NCBI GenBank assembly: GCA_030248295.1
Contig: JASANH010001671.1
Span: 398,855-462,854 of the forward strand
DNA: 64,000 nucleotides
Direction: 5' to 3'
From: Mesodorylaimus sp. YZB2_4
Lineage: Eukaryota; Nematoda; Enoplea; Dorylaimida; Dorylaimidae
How positions within the stretch are numbered: the stretch's first letter is position 1; each line of letters starts with the position of its first letter. Under the pieces are notes generated by a model, which saw only the letters and a program-made list of their open reading frames with translations, ran no database searches and had not been told where the DNA came from. Of this stretch, positions 37,001-49,718 are shown piece by piece. The position numbers were made by a program, and so were the translations under genes.

Positions 37001-40000
37001 TCTTGACCTGATTGCTGCCAGCATGTAGGCCTCCAGCATCACAACACCCCTTACCAGGATACAAAGTCGCTTGCAGGGTGTCATCTCTTGGCGACGATGA
37101 GCCACACGGTCCTTCCGGTCGTGGTCGTTCAGGTCGGATGAGTGACACCTGAACATTCTGCCACACTGCGGGTAACTGAGATTCGAATCGAATAACGATG
37201 TGATATTTCATGGGCACCGAAACATCGCTGATGTCAAACGTCAACAACGACCCTTCTCGAGCACGAGCGAATCCGGGTCCAGTCCAAGTGCGATAACCAT
37301 CGGCGAATGGCTCGCGTAGTTCAATTCGAGCAGGCTAAAACACAACTCTTTGATTTTCTACTGTCACTCATTCTCTAACAACAACTCACTCCTTCCAACT
37401 TGGCTTCTTCCGCTTCATACGTATAATAATCCAAGTTGGCACAGAAATAGCCCGACTCTGGTTCATCGCATCGTCGACCACCGAAATGAGGACGGCAACG
37501 ACACTGACCACTGGCCGTATCGCACTGATTATCAAGCGCACCGCCCAAATCGCAATCGCACGGTTTGCATCCTTCAGGGCTGTCTCCCAAACCCCAATGC
37601 TCCGGCTGAAATGAACAACAGTCATCAAGACACTCAAGCACTGGGTGTCTACCCTCGTCAGTGCGCCCCTAGCATCCCCCTTCCAAAACATACGAGTTGG
37701 ATAACTCCTCGCTTTCTCCAACTTCATCATCTCACACCTCTGGGTGCTGGTAAAACATACTCAGCGAACCCCAACTTCCTACCCATCCCACGCCCCTTAC
37801 CAAGCAACGATCGCAGTTTTGGCCAGTGACCAGTCGTTTGCACGTGCATTCTCCAGTTCGCTTATTGCATCCTTCATTGCCAACCGTGCCGAGCAGATAG
37901 CAAGTACAGGCTAAAAGAACACCTTTCTCAGCACCCATATTTCCTCCCATAGCACTTTATACTTACGGGTACATCCATCCGGATTATCTTGATCCAAATT
38001 CCAAAATCCGTTCTTGCATCGATCGCATCGTTCTCCATCCACGTGAGTCTTACAATGGCATCGACCAGCCACTAAATTTCGAGCTGGATCCGTTTCACTG
38101 TCGCAAATACCTTGACTCAACGACCCGCGAAGATCGCATTCGCAAGCTGAAACCAACATTTGTTTCTCCAATCCCACAACACATCTCCCATCTTACCTCG
38201 ACAAATGTATGGATCAGAAATTTCTCTTCCCGGTTCTCGATAAAAATACGGTTTGCACTGCTCACAATTCTTGCCCATCGTATTGTGCATACAATCATCG
38301 CACACTCCTCCACTGACGTAGCCCGATGCTTCGTACACGGCTCGATCGAAATGACATCTCGAAGCGTGATTATTGCAATTACAGCCTGTAAAACATAAAA
38401 AATCAATACTTTCCCAAATATACCCCACCATTGTCACATACGTCGACAAGCATTGATATTTTTATCGACGGCCGGTCCCCACGGAACGTCGTTATAAAAG
38501 TCTTCGCATTCTTCGCAATTCAATCCTTTCGTGTGGTGTGTACATTCGCATCGTCCATGAACCTGATTAAAAATTCAAAACTAGAATTTATTGAACTTCA
38601 AAACAGGCCACTTAAAATCCAGCCACTTACCATGTCCGGCCTAGCGCTGGTTTCGAATGTAATGCCCTCCGAATGCATTGGTATGCAACGACTGGCGTGA
38701 CCGTAACACGAACACGATCCGCGTACGACCATATCGTAAATTGCGTAGTAATATTTTTCCGCAATCTCCGGCCGATTATCCAATAAATTATCGCCTAACG
38801 TGTGCAATTTCGTAAAATTTATGCGCAAATTCGTCACGCGCAACAAATCTTGGATATCGGCCGAGTATGGATCGCCCAATGGTATATGAGGCGATAACAC
38901 TTTGAAGACGACCTGCAACAAAGCAGTCACAATATAGTAGCCCATAGCATTCGCACGGGATCCTGGCCAAGACCACCCTATCCCCCCTTATCTCTTTGAA
39001 AATAGGTGGGATTCCAAGTCAGGCAAAGCCACGTCTTGACAAATGCTAGCTAACACACGCGCGAGGAAAATAGCATAAGAGGGCCATGTCAAATGCGAAT
39101 GATGATCAGATCCATTCAGTGAGTAAGAAAATTTCGCGGAATAACATCAGCAACAAGCCAGAATCGACCCGATTCAGCTGATCTAATACAACTGCAGCAT
39201 CGACCTGATCAGCAATAAAAGCTTTCCGTGCGCCAGCATCGACCCGATCCGGCCGATCCAAGGGGTGGATCAGCTGCCAATTCAATGCGACTAAACGATC
39301 GGCCAGATCAGCAATAAAAACTCTCCGCGCTTTATCTGCTGATTAACGATAACGCACGGCCTACAGTACTATAACGAGCGAGTGGCTCGTTCTTCGACAT
39401 TGGCACTGAACCCCACTGTAGGCGCTAATTGGTTCTGCATCCCGTTGATGTGGCCTGACATACGGTGACGAGCAGTCGAACCAAAAAACGTCATTCCCGT
39501 TGACATTCCATTTCACGAACGGATCGACCAGATTCGGATCCTAGGGTCCTATCGTACAGTAGATGCTGGGAAACAGGGCAGTGTAAAGTTGATCTTGATT
39601 ATACAACCCTGATTATTCGCAGGCGTATTTTACCAGCCTCATAGCACTTGCCTCACTGCGCAATTCTCTGGATGCAGGGAGGATCGCTATGTGACTATTG
39701 ACCAGTGCCGCATGGACAAGATCTTTCGCACTGTCATAACTCCCAACGGTCCCTGCATTTAAAACACTAGTCCCGACACCACACCTCGTACGGGCAGTCT
39801 CCATACGCTGAAGAAAAGGGGACCCATCGGAAGTCTGCCTGGTCACTCAGTCAAGGCACCAAAACAGTTTCTTGCACGTAAACAACTGAAACAACTCACC
39901 TCTCCCATACTCGATGGTTCCACAGCGCTGTATCTCGAATCGCAAATCACATCCGTGTGACGTTTTGGTGCACCCGATGCTACGTTTGGAAATGACTCGG

Positions 40001-43000
40001 CGCAATCGTAGGCGAAATATCGATACACTTTCCACGTCTTGCCAAAATCTGATGATCGTTCAATCACCATGGCGGCTGGTCGAAACGAGCGGAATGTCAT
40101 CACCTAAAACACAAACTCCCATTTCTTAGGCCCGTCAAGATGATGTCTCATCCTTCCAGAAGGATACTTTCTGGTCAGTGCTCTCCAGAGGCCGTACCAC
40201 AGAAGGCAGGTAGGGGGGTACCTTTTGGCAGGGATAGGCCTACCTGGAGGTAGAGACAGGGCTATCCTCCCCCTTACCAGTACCACAGAAAGAGCAGCTA
40301 GAGGGAGCCAACTGGTAGAGGTAGGTGTCTACCCCTATCATTTGGCTACCCTGCTCTGAAGGAGGGTAGCCAACGGGTAGGGAAAGAAATCAATACGAAA
40401 GAGCGCGCAAAAGAGGGGACGGCTGCACAGAATGATAGACAATTGGTTGGATAAGGTAGTCGACCTATCTAAATGCGGAAGGATGTCAGCCTTTCTCCCC
40501 GGCAGCCATGGCTATTTTTTGTGTTGCCGCCACTGATAATATGTAGAAAATCCTGTTTCCTTCCAAGTGCAGACTTATTAGCGGAGTTTAACGGAAAAAC
40601 GTAATGGATTGCTGGCAGAAAAGATCAGGTAGTTCTATCTTTTCCCTACCCACATTTAGTGGTAGCGGTAGGCCTGCCTCTACCTCTACCCATTACCAAT
40701 TGGTAATCCTATCTTTTGGCACCCCATACCTCTACCAAACGGTAGTGCCCTACCTCTATCTGCTTTCTGTGGTACGGGTCCAGAGGCTAGCAGTCCCTCC
40801 AGAAACCTACCCTTTGCCCCGTCATGATGATGTTTAATCCATACAGAAAGAGGGTGTCTCAATTCTAAAGGTCACTGCTGGCCAGTGTCAAACAATCCCT
40901 TCAAAAATATCCCCCCAAAACCATCCTTTGCCCCGTCAAGGTGATGTTTCATCCTTGCAGAAACATACTCACTGGTCCGTGCTGGCTAGAAGGCTCTCCA
41001 GAGGCTAGCAGTCTCTCCAGAAACCTAGCCCGTCAAGGTGATGTTTCATCCTTACAAAAGAATGGCTCATAAACCAACCCTCCTTGCCCTGCAATGATTC
41101 TGCCCTTCCACCAGCCTTGGTTTGTGTCACTCAGGTACTTACTAAATGGGTAAAATGGAATTCCGCTTCCAGATCCAGTCGTATGCTAACATTCTGCACT
41201 CCATTTTGCGACTGCCACCATTTCTTATTTCTATTCTCGAATCGTTCAGAAACAACATTCCGAATTTGATGACTTCGATCACGCGGTGGATTGGGCGCCC
41301 ATGGTTCCACGCTATAGCATTGGAAACATTTCTTCCTTTCTTCCAAATGACTGATCACACAATATCGTTCCGGTCCCCGGAGACCACACGTCGACGTGGC
41401 CGATAGTCGATTCTCACGACCGATTAATAAATTACCCGTGGCCGGGTAACAGCTGCGCTCTTTACAGATGTCCATATCGATTCCATTGCTGGCTATAATT
41501 CCAATAAAAACATTTTTCTCAACCGAGCACTTAGCTTGCTCTTTTCTGCCTCTTTTCACTCAAATATAAACTATTATCGCTGCTTATGCTTCGCACAAAA
41601 AACCTTTTATGTACACAAATTCTTTTCGCCTTTTTTATCTATACTCTATTGATTCCTATTGACACTCCTTGGCCAACTATTTTCTCTTCAAACTCAAAAG
41701 GAGGCCGCCCATCTTGCTCGAAATGTTTTTTTCTTATTCTTCCATCAATCATTCGTCTTCTCTAACAAACCAAACCAACGTAATCTTTTCGCGACATTTT
41801 TCATTCATATAAATCCTAGTCGAGAACTGCGACACAACCTGTTCGTGCCCGACATTGACATTCTCCCAAGTGCAACACTCCACAACATACAACTAGTCGA
41901 AAAATTTTTATTTTCTACGCCCCAAGGCATTTGAATAGAACTTAGCATAGGACTATATAATACTTACTGTATTATGTGTCGCCCTACTCGACAGGATTAT
42001 TTACCATTTCAACCCCCCCCCCCCCGACTGACCCAAGTGACACTACAAAACACACTCTCGCCTGTTACTGTGCACGAATGAATCTCGCGAAAATTTATTC
42101 CATCGGTGTCTCGAGTACACATGCAAGGTTACTACGTGTTGTGCATAGTGCCAAGAGAGAATATAATCCCATCGAACCCCAAGTAGAGTCAAGGCTGGCG
42201 AAAAATCCTACATAAACTAATCCAATACAATGTGCACAATTCACAAAAAAAACACTACAACTAACAAACAAATCAAGTCGACTTTTTTGAATTTTATCCT
42301 CTCTATTTTGCTTGCAACTGCGTTGACGTCACTGACGTAACCCGTTCCACAAGACCACATCTCTTGTCTCGATGTGGAAAGAGTTTGCGTCAACTGCCAA
42401 CTTCTTCTTCAACTCAAGCTATACTTGCTTTTCTCTTCCACGTTGCTCGGCCTGTCACGACTCCTGCTGCCAGCCGGTAACAACATGCGTCCTCGTTTAC
42501 CTCACATTTCCCCCACCTACATCCCATTTTCCGACATTCAAATTCGTATAGAAGACACAATTATAAATCTTCTATTTCCATTTTATGTTAACTCACAAAA
42601 AACTAGCTTTCTCAGCTTCAATAACTAAACAAGTAAAGAAAAAGTTGCGCACATATCGAATGCATTGGAACCAAGTCGAAAAACCTAACCAAATACAATT
42701 TTTGGGGGAGCATGGATGAACGTCAAAATCGAAACTTTAACCGCATTTCATTTTTCTCTGCCTCGTTTCCTGTCTCGAAAACTAGCTTTCTACCAAGCTC
42801 TAGAAAAAAGCGTTCTTTCCAAGCTGCCCAACCAACCAATCTCGACTGCCATGGCTTTCTTCGAGGACTTACCGCCCGAGCCATCCCTTGCTCAATTGGT
42901 CGATAAAGCAAAGTGAAACAACGACGGTGAAGAAAGCTAAATTTCTTTCACCCAAAGAACAAGGTCGTTTCAGCAGACGGAAAAGAAAAATGCATCAGCC

Positions 43001-43346
43001 AAACCCAACCCAGACAACCCCCCCCCTCCGAACTGTTGTCAGTAAACTTTCCCAGCCAGACGGAGATACCACCTTCTCCTCGATTCCAATCTCCCTCGGC
43101 AAACCGAAAGACAAGATTAGCCATAATCTCGGGGCCTAGTTGAAAATCCTAGCTTTTCACTTTTCAAGCAAATCCCACAATGTCAACAACAAACTGATTC
43201 GTAAATCCCGAGACTTACAGGACAGAAAAAACGGTCAACTTCCAACCGAAGAAAATTCCAGTCACTTTTTTCTTACCTGGAATGCAATAAATAACAAATA
43301 ACGACCATAAGGGAAAGAAATTGGATAAAGCCATTGAGGCGCCCAT
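31080..43346 (-). CDS. LAMB1: Laminin subunit beta
   Basis: A secreted basement-membrane glycoprotein that trimerises with alpha and gamma chains. I find 23 exons: 43277-43346 (signal peptide), 41143-41492, 39900-40103, 38631-38912, 38442-38562, 38197-38385, 37967-38146, 37801-37910, 37390-37605, 37055-37334, 35903-36030, 35496-35835, 35204-35435, 34985-35148, 34701-34926, 34329-34645, 33709-33900, 33472-33652, 32912-33417, 32407-32857, 32208-32349, 31816-32149, 31080-31231. All phases agree; total 1,788 residues (human LAMB1 about 1,786). Order: LN domain (24-270), EGF-like LE repeats, beta-type domain IV (about 540-770), more LE repeats to about 1190, and a coiled coil interrupted by the beta knob (Cys/Gly-rich, about 1400-1429). 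The C-terminal Cys (in YYETC) should bond the gamma chain. An in-frame stop precedes the start. Intron 1 is about 1.8 kb; repeats sit in introns 2, 3 and 10. Confidence 0.96.
31427..31638 (-). CDS. Candidate alternative terminal exon of laminin beta
   Basis: Inside the last laminin intron (31232-31815), a GCTTGTAG acceptor at 31639-31640 opens a 69-residue frame. It is in correct phase (1) with the preceding exon and ends at its own TAG (31427). Using it would replace the last 49 residues of the protein. It encodes a charged helix ([19 protein letters not shown]) followed by CQC. Its first Cys falls 61 residues after the shared TTLL reference point, against 59 for the C-terminal Cys of the standard tail. 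That similarity in length and design argues for a real alternative C-terminus rather than chance. The standard splice exactly matches human tail length, so this exon is unlikely to be constitutive. Confidence 0.5.
36297..36382 (+). repeat. tRNA-like element in laminin intron 10
   Basis: GGGAG-GGTTCGA-CTCCC (36358-36374) forms a perfect five-pair T arm with a B-box loop. The following GCCTGGCT can pair largely with AGCCATGGC at 36297. The D and anticodon arms are degenerate. It looks like a tRNA pseudogene or the head of a tRNA-derived SINE rather than a working tRNA. Confidence 0.4.
36911..36987 (-). repeat. tRNA-like element, 77 nt, in laminin intron 10
   Basis: On the minus strand the element starts ACCGGCC and ends GGCCTGGT, which pair as an acceptor stem with one bulged base. 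GCGAG-TGTTCGA-CTCGC is a perfect T arm with a B-box core, and TGGTGGGTTAGG resembles an A box. The anticodon stem is weak, so no anticodon can be assigned. It is probably a tRNA-derived repeat; a real tRNA gene is less likely. Confidence 0.5.
39160..39330. repeat. Short repeats in laminin intron 3
   Basis: Units of the form (A/C)ATCGACC(C/T)GATC recur at about 39163, 39197 and 39236, and GATCAGCAATAAAA occurs twice, at about 39208 and 39307. The pattern suggests a small degenerate tandem array in a 987-nt intron. Confidence 0.45.
40125..41060. repeat. Inverted and tandem repeats in laminin intron 2
   Basis: Arms around 40180-40330 and 40640-40795 are imperfect inverted copies, each with a GTACCACAGAA-type outer block and many GGTAG/CTACC units. 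Around and after them, a unit reading roughly CCCGTCAAGGTGATGTTTCATCCT recurs near 40134, 40820, 40940 and 41030. It resembles a small non-autonomous inverted-repeat element next to degenerate tandem copies. Confidence 0.5.
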
Positions 43347-45901
43347 TCGCGCCGATTACAATATGACCAATGTCCAGGGGCAGTGCGAGTGGAAAACTAA
43401 AAATAGAAAAAGCTCATTAATCAATGTTGTCTCGTCCGAGGACACAAAGGCTAAACAAGTCAGCCAGCAGCTGTTCCCCAATCCAAACCACCCCTAGACT
43501 AAACTCGCGCCACCAACCAACAGACTACATGAGTTCGAAAACCAAACATTTTTCTCCAATTTTTTCAGCTAAAGCAAATGGATGGACGTCCCGGGCAGTC
43601 CTTTTTCGTCTAAACGCCAGCTTATTTGTTGGAATACAGCTTTCAACCTAGGACACGAACGACGCATTATACTTGGGCGGTTATGGCCAACTATTGGCTT
43701 GGACGTTATAGTTTAGTTGTGGCCACAGCAGGCCTGGTGAATGCCAGTTTTGAGGGCGGGCTAAGCAATCTAAAAGCCGAAACTCGAGAGCCTTCTCGGC
43801 TGATAAACGAGCCGAGGCAACGAAAACGTTTGACACACCTGCTGCCAGCCGGAGGCGCAGCTGCCACACCGCGGGCAGCTTATTACGGACCCAGTTTGCC
43901 TTCAAGCACGACCTAAGGCCCCAATCGAGACCGATGAATAAGCATTATAAATGAGCAGATGTAAGCACACAACAGGAAACTCTACATTTTTTCTCCCGAC
44001 ACTGCCATCGACGAGTGTTTTTCTTTCTAAACCCCAAAATCATGACTAAAGTAAAAATCTTCAAGCTTTACTCGTAGCTTGAATGAAGCTGGTACCGCTT
44101 GAACGAACGATACAAGAAAATACAAACACTTCACCTAGGAGCAGATTCCTTCTTTCGGTGAGGAAAAATCACTGGTCATCTATTATTGTTGGCCAAAGAA
44201 CACGAACCGGCCTTATCGGACTAAGAGATCGAGACTATTCACGCAATGGACGACAATGGACGGATCGGGCGCAGAATAGCAATCCCGCTGACGGAAAAAG
44301 ATAATAGCGAACCGAATCGAGCCAACAAGGGCCAAGGAAAGAGCCCAAGCCAACACCACATTCTGCGCATTACATTCACTGGCCTCGCGCATGTACGAGG
44401 CAGAGGAAGAAAGCAAAGGCCGGACATCGCCTTGCACGCGAATGCCTGGCTCGGCAAAAGGGTGGTGGTCAGTGTCCACAACATACGCGTACGCGTTCAA
44501 GTTCGCTTTCGCCCATACGACGAAGGCAGAACGAGAATGGGGTCAAACATGCGCACTCCAAACACAACACCCCAACAGCCACATATGCGTGTAAGATAGA
44601 AGAAAACATGGCCGATGCGGACGAAGAGGGGCTAAAAGACGAGCGTCAAATAAGGCAGGTCGTTAACGAGTGACGACGTTGCTTTTTATCGGATCATCAT
44701 AATGAAGTCCCCGAAAACACACCGTAATCGTTAATCTCTCTTCGTCCCCCTAGAAGCCCCACTGATGAGATGTTAACGGCAAAGAAAAAACCGTGTACCA
44801 TATTTAGCTTGCGTAAGCGCAATAAAAAGCTTGGACAGACGATGTAAGACCGAGCACAAGCGCAGCAGTAGATACATTCATTGTTAAAGTCGATTCTTAT
44901 CAGCTCCCCCAACGTTTTCTTTCCTTTGCACCAGACGCGAGGATCGCGCAGCCCAACAAAAAAATGGAAATGGCTCCTATCACTTTTTAACAAGGCAAAA
45001 CAATCACTTACCAGCAACACAACACGACACAATGAACCAAGCAGTCCCTGGCCGATTGATAATTGTCCAAATTCAAATGGATTGAAAATAAAAATGAACG
45101 ATAGAAGACCCTTCAAGCAAGTATACACCACTAGTTAACACCGCAAAATTGAATCCACCCGTTGTACCAGCATGTAAATTCCTTATTTTACGACACTGAT
45201 AACTGATAAACAGTCGATGGTACACTGAATGCAAGGCAAACCGCACCACACACCGCTAAAAAATTTCAACAAGGTCGTCCAGACCGTGCCGCGTGCTAGC
45301 AGACAACATTTGAGCACTTGCAAAAAACGCGGTCAATTCAAATTTTTAGATTCCACATGACAGTGTACAGGCAAAAAATTTTCTGTGAAACGAGCCGATA
45401 GCATTTTGAAAAGGACAGCCAACCAAGGTTTCGAGATTGCGCTAAAAACATCGAGACTGGCTAACATTAATTTTTTTTCAACTTTTAACCGCCAAGGAAG
45501 CGTTTGCAGATTCCTGCTGGACCACCGCAGTCTCCGAGGGGGGAGTCGTAAATTTTTAAAACGATGCAAAAGTGCTCATCAAGCTGACCAAAAAGTACCC
45601 ATTCCAGCTTTATAATCAAAACATATGCGCAGCACTTTCCACTCGCACGCTGAAAATTCTTTTTTTCAAACCTGTTTGAAATCGAAAATGATTTTCTATT
45701 TTTAAACATTTTTCGCATCTCTAGCGACCATCAGTTTAAATTAGGATAACCGTAACGGAGATAAAAACTGCGCTGGTACTTTGTTTTTTTTCAAAAACGT
45801 ACACGTGTTCTTTGCAGGCGAGTGAGTTTTGAAAAGTGAAACTGGGACAAGCTGGGTGTGGGAGTGCTGTGACACATGCACACCACATGGGCCACTCAAT
45901 A
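43347..45901. other. Region upstream of laminin beta
   Basis: Promoter and 5' untranslated sequence of the laminin gene are expected at its left edge. Beyond that I find no supported gene; open frames on both strands are short and overlapping. Confidence 0.4.
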
Positions 45902-47551
45902 CAGTGGGGGACAAAAATAATCAGACACCTGCAAAAAGTTGGGCATCGGCGCCTTATCGGTGAATTTTTTCCTCATTCGTGCAACAGAGAGCAATGAGTA
46001 GGATATGGCTGGATAGAGAATTGTTTCTTTAACAGAACCCAACAATCGGAATCCAGTTATCTTTTACCGTTAATCATTAAAACAAGAGAAAAGATGAGTG
46101 GCCACATATATTTCCAGGACAAAAATAATCGCAGCTACAGATTTTCTGGTTTTGCTTTGTTGTGAGGCCAGTTACGTTCAGGATTGGTTGCTGGTCTGAG
46201 GGTATAAAAAGAGGTGCCGCAGGCATAGGATATCAGTGTCTCTTTTTTTCTACCATCGAAATGGCGACTCGACAATCTCATTTGACTATTGGACAACGGT
46301 CATTGGTGGTCGATCTCAAGAACCAAGGTCAATCGTAGGGACAAATCGTCAAGGCCACGGGCTTCAAGCGCTCCACCATCTTCTCGATCATCAAAAAATC
46401 GAAAATTTCCAAGACAGTCAAAGATTTGCCTGGTCGTGGTCGAAAACGCGAGACGACACCCAGAATCGATCGCGAAATAGTGAGCAAAGTCAAGGCGAAT
46501 CGGCGAATATCGGCGGTCCAAATGGCCAGGGAACTCGAACAATCCAAGAACATCACGATTTCGCCCAAAACTATTTGCCGACGTCTGCATGAGGCCGATT
46601 TCCGATCACGCACTGCCCGCAAAAAACCATCCCTTTCTGCCCGACACATGAAAGCTCGTCTGCGTTTCGCCCTGGAACACAGGAACAAGCCGTTGGCGTA
46701 TTGGAGAAAGATCTTGTGGTCAGACTAGTCGAAATTCAATCTTGTATCATCGGATGGTCCAACCAAAGTGTGGCGGAAGGCAGGTGAAGCGTACAAGGTA
46801 AGCAGCACCCGTGGGACAGTCAAATTCGGTGGTGGCAATGTCATGGTTTGGGGATGCATGGCCTACAATGGCAATGGCCGATTAGAGTTAATCGATAATT
46901 GAATGAATGCCGAGCACTATTGTCGCATTTTGGACAACAATTTGTTCCAATCCGCTGATCAATTGCACATGCCAGCCGATTTCATCTTCCAGCAGGACGA
47001 TGACCCCAAGCATACAGCGCGCAGAACGATTGGTTCGACGAATTTGGTGTCCACTTGCTGGAAAGCCTGCACACAGTCCAGACCTCAATCCCATTTGTGG
47101 TATCTACTCGAAATCGAATTGGGCGATCGTCGATTCAAGACCAAAGATTAGTTGAAAGCTGCACTGATCCAAGCCTGGCAACGATTGAGCTTCCAAAAAA
47201 TTCGCGATCTGGTCGATTTAATGCCGCGGCGGCTGGAGACAGTCATCAAAGCGAAAGGAGGTCAAACAAAGCACTGATCAATCGTCTTTGATCGATTTTG
47301 TGCATAATAGTTTTCGTGTGCGAATATTTTTGTCCCTTTACTTTTTGGGGTGATGCTTGGAAAAACAATCGGCAAACCGCCTTGTTTGGCTTTGATCAAA
47401 TACGAACTAATGTATCTTACTCAGCGAAAAAAACTGCGTAAAACAAGCCACTAATCAGTTTCTAAACATGAGCAGTAAATTAGCTAAAGCATCTCCAATG
47501 CTGCAGACCCCCTATTTTTCTTATGTGTTTAATTATTTTTGTCCCCCACTG
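45902..47551 (+). mobile_element. Tc1/mariner-type transposon with double terminal repeats
   Basis: The element is 1,650 nt and flanked by TA on both sides (45900-45901, 47552-47553), the target duplication of this superfamily. The ends are perfect inverted copies starting CAGTGGGGGACAAAAATAAT. A second copy of the core GGACAAAAATAATC lies about 215 nt inside the left end (near 46118), and its inverted partner (ATTTTTGTCCC) lies about 215 nt inside the right end. This gives an IR/DR arrangement as in Sleeping Beauty-like elements. It encloses a dead transposase gene. Confidence 0.92.
46261..47277 (+). pseudogene. Tc1-type transposase, inactivated
   Basis: The frame from ATG 46261 to TGA 47275-47277 spans 338 codons, normal for Tc1 transposases. 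An N-terminal paired-like helix-turn-helix (ATGFKRSTIFSIIKKSK) and a GRGRKR segment are followed by a second DNA-binding helix and the catalytic region. Aspartates are visible at WSD and QQDDDPKHTAR. Four stops interrupt the frame (46336, 46726, 46900, 47149). Around 47030-47095 the expected SPDLNPI segment lies in another frame, implying compensating indels, and the third acidic residue is not visible. The copy cannot encode active enzyme but might be mobilised by a related one. Confidence 0.9.
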
Positions 47552-47755
47552 TAGGTTTGTTTGTGCATTCACAGCAAGTTCGAGGACACATTCTGGTTAG
47601 TTTTCCTGCTAAGTGGTGGTTGATGTCTCAGGCAACTCCAATTTGCCCAGTCGTACATCATGCTCCCCACATAACCGAACACTGGTATGCCCACTGGAGA
47701 GTGCGCGGACACATTATACAGGACATCAAAATGATTCACCACGACCGGGGGGACC

Positions 47756-48465
47756 AGACCTTTCATCGCAGGACAGTTCAACGCAAGGACTTTTTAACGC
47801 AAGACGATTCAACGCGATGACAATTCACCGTGAGACTATTCAACGCAAACATGATGATAGTCGTGTTTTTTGCCTTTCTGAAATCAGGAGCAGGTCTGAC
47901 TGTTTTTCTCATGTTCTTGAGTGGTTCTTGCTTGTTGCTCCTAGTCAGCCTCATTCTAATGCCTGCTTGTGCGGTCTTGCAATGGGGTAGTTTGTCTGCT
48001 GGAGGCTTGAAATGATGGTGATATCAAATCTGCCGATATTGTAGGATTGGCGAAGTAACAGAAATCCCCTGCTGTGTCCCCATGGCATACAGTTTCGTCA
48101 AATCGAAGCGTGGGAAAAATAAACTTGCTCATGATGGTCGACTGTACTGCATGGTAAGCAAAACAACGTTTTATTTCAATGATTTTAAAATTAAATTCTA
48201 CGTTTTATCAGGATCGTGAAAATTCTGATGGAACATGCGATGATGCTGATGTAATCTAAATCTTGAAGGACGGCATACTGTAAGTGCAAAGGACGCGCAA
48301 AGGCTTATGCCAGTGGTGGTATAGAAGTACTCTGAAAATTCTTGACAACTTAAAGCCGGCTTGGATAGAGGTATAAGAAGAGTACCGGTAAGGTATGAGG
48401 TAAGGTCATCGCGGTGAATCGTTCGCGTTGAACTGTCCTGCGGTGAAAGGTCATAGCGCCCCAGG
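47756..48465. repeat. Inverted-repeat (MITE-like) element with TTCAACGC units
   Basis: The left end (47756-47840) and the reverse complement of the right end (about 48400-48460) share ACCTTTCA(T/C)CGCAGGACAG and TTCAACGC, then repeated variants of GATTCAACGC/GATTCACCGC. The interior of roughly 560 nt has no recognisable gene. The structure fits a non-autonomous DNA element with subterminal repeats, lying between the Tc1 element and the SINE-like copy. Confidence 0.6.
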
Positions 48466-48469
48466 ACTG

Positions 48470-48865
48470 GCGGCGGCGGCGGTTCGGATTCGTCTCTCCC
48501 TCCGTATTGCTTGAGAGCGAGTGGCTGGACTCGACCCGGGTTCGATCTCCGGTGATGAAGGTCGGTTTGCGAATCATAAACCCTCGCTGACCTTGCACGC
48601 CAGCCTTGGGTGACTCACCCGATACTTAAGAGGTGCTCCGAGTGGAGAGACGGAAGGCAAACGAGGAGACAGTCTCGGCTGTCGAACACCGACAGGGTTC
48701 ACAACCCACCCGCCATTGTCCGAGGAAGTCGGTGTGCAGCCCAGGATGGCCTCGCGTGGAGGTGCTCCTAGTGGAGACAAGCAGAGGGATGCTGCTGTGT
48801 GTGCCAGTCACCTCACGGCTTTTCTTATCACATTATGACCGCTGGCCAGCAGCAAAACGGGTTGG
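48470..48865 (+). repeat. SINE-like tRNA-derived repeat, copy B
   Basis: This is the counterpart of 22700-23095. A T-arm-like CCGGG-TTCGATC-TCCGG lies at about 48537-48553 with a canonical GGTTCGA B-box core, better preserved than in copy A. Both copies read in the plus direction and have the same length. Confidence 0.65.
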
Positions 48866-49718
48866 AAGTCCCGTGGGGGAACTGGGGCGGCGCGGGGCCC
48901 AGCCCACAAAATTTTAAATAAAACAAAAAATGACCAGGACTGCGCGTCTGGCGTGCGCGACTAACACGCACCCTTGCCCGGCATGCATCTTGGATTGACC
49001 CCAGTCGATGGCACGATAGGGTCAACTAATCGTAAGAAACCTCCCAGCCCGCAGGTAAATGGCCAAAAATCGACTTTCCCGTGGGTTGAAAAGGATGAGT
49101 AAAAAAACTTTTGTTGGAGCAGGGTACGGGAAGAGGACTTTGATCATGAGTTCTTCCTCTGTATTCATCATCAGTGTCAGCTTGTCACTTTATTGCCATG
49201 CGTCACTGTGTCCTTTGCATCGGACCCGTTACATCGTATCCCTAGTGTGATGAGCGAGGGATTAGGGTATTCACTACCACAACTATTGTATGACCCAACT
49301 GCATGTACCGAGCTCGTGGCCTTCCTGGGTTAGGCGTCTGCCGCTACCCTGCGATGTTCGTGCCCCGCGAGGGGACCCGGATTCGAGAGCCTCCCACCCG
49401 ATAAGCCCTTTCCTGGTTTATATACCCCGAGGGATGAAGGGTGAGTCGCCCACCGCCAGGCGTGCAAGGCGCAGAGAGAACTTCACCAAGTTTTCAGACG
49501 GCCAGAGTTGAACTCGCAGCCGACCAGTTTCCAGCTGTGCCAGGCGAACTGCGACACACGCCTTTCACAGGGTCGTAAGTACAAAATAATGCTAGGAACA
49601 AAAAGGGTAAACACTTTACACAGCAATTACCCAGGCTTCTTTGGCCATCATCGAGGCTCAGTTTTTCCACAGCGAGTGAAGCAGTCGTCTTCGAATCGAC
49701 GGGCCGAGTGAGAAGTCG
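48866..49718. other. Intergenic region with a tRNA-like stretch
   Basis: Around 49310-49395 the sequence GTGGCCTTCCTGGGTTAGGC resembles the A box of Leu/Ser tRNAs, and GGATTCGAGAGCC further on resembles a B box. The stems do not fold well, so it is at best a relic. From about 49605 the sequence matches the upstream part of the broken paralogue at 22285, which probably marks the promoter and 5' untranslated region of the next gene. Confidence 0.45.

Noticed and set aside
49310..49395. Leu/Ser tRNA gene
   Set aside because: The A-box and B-box-like words are present but the acceptor and T stems do not pair, so I do not call a tRNA.
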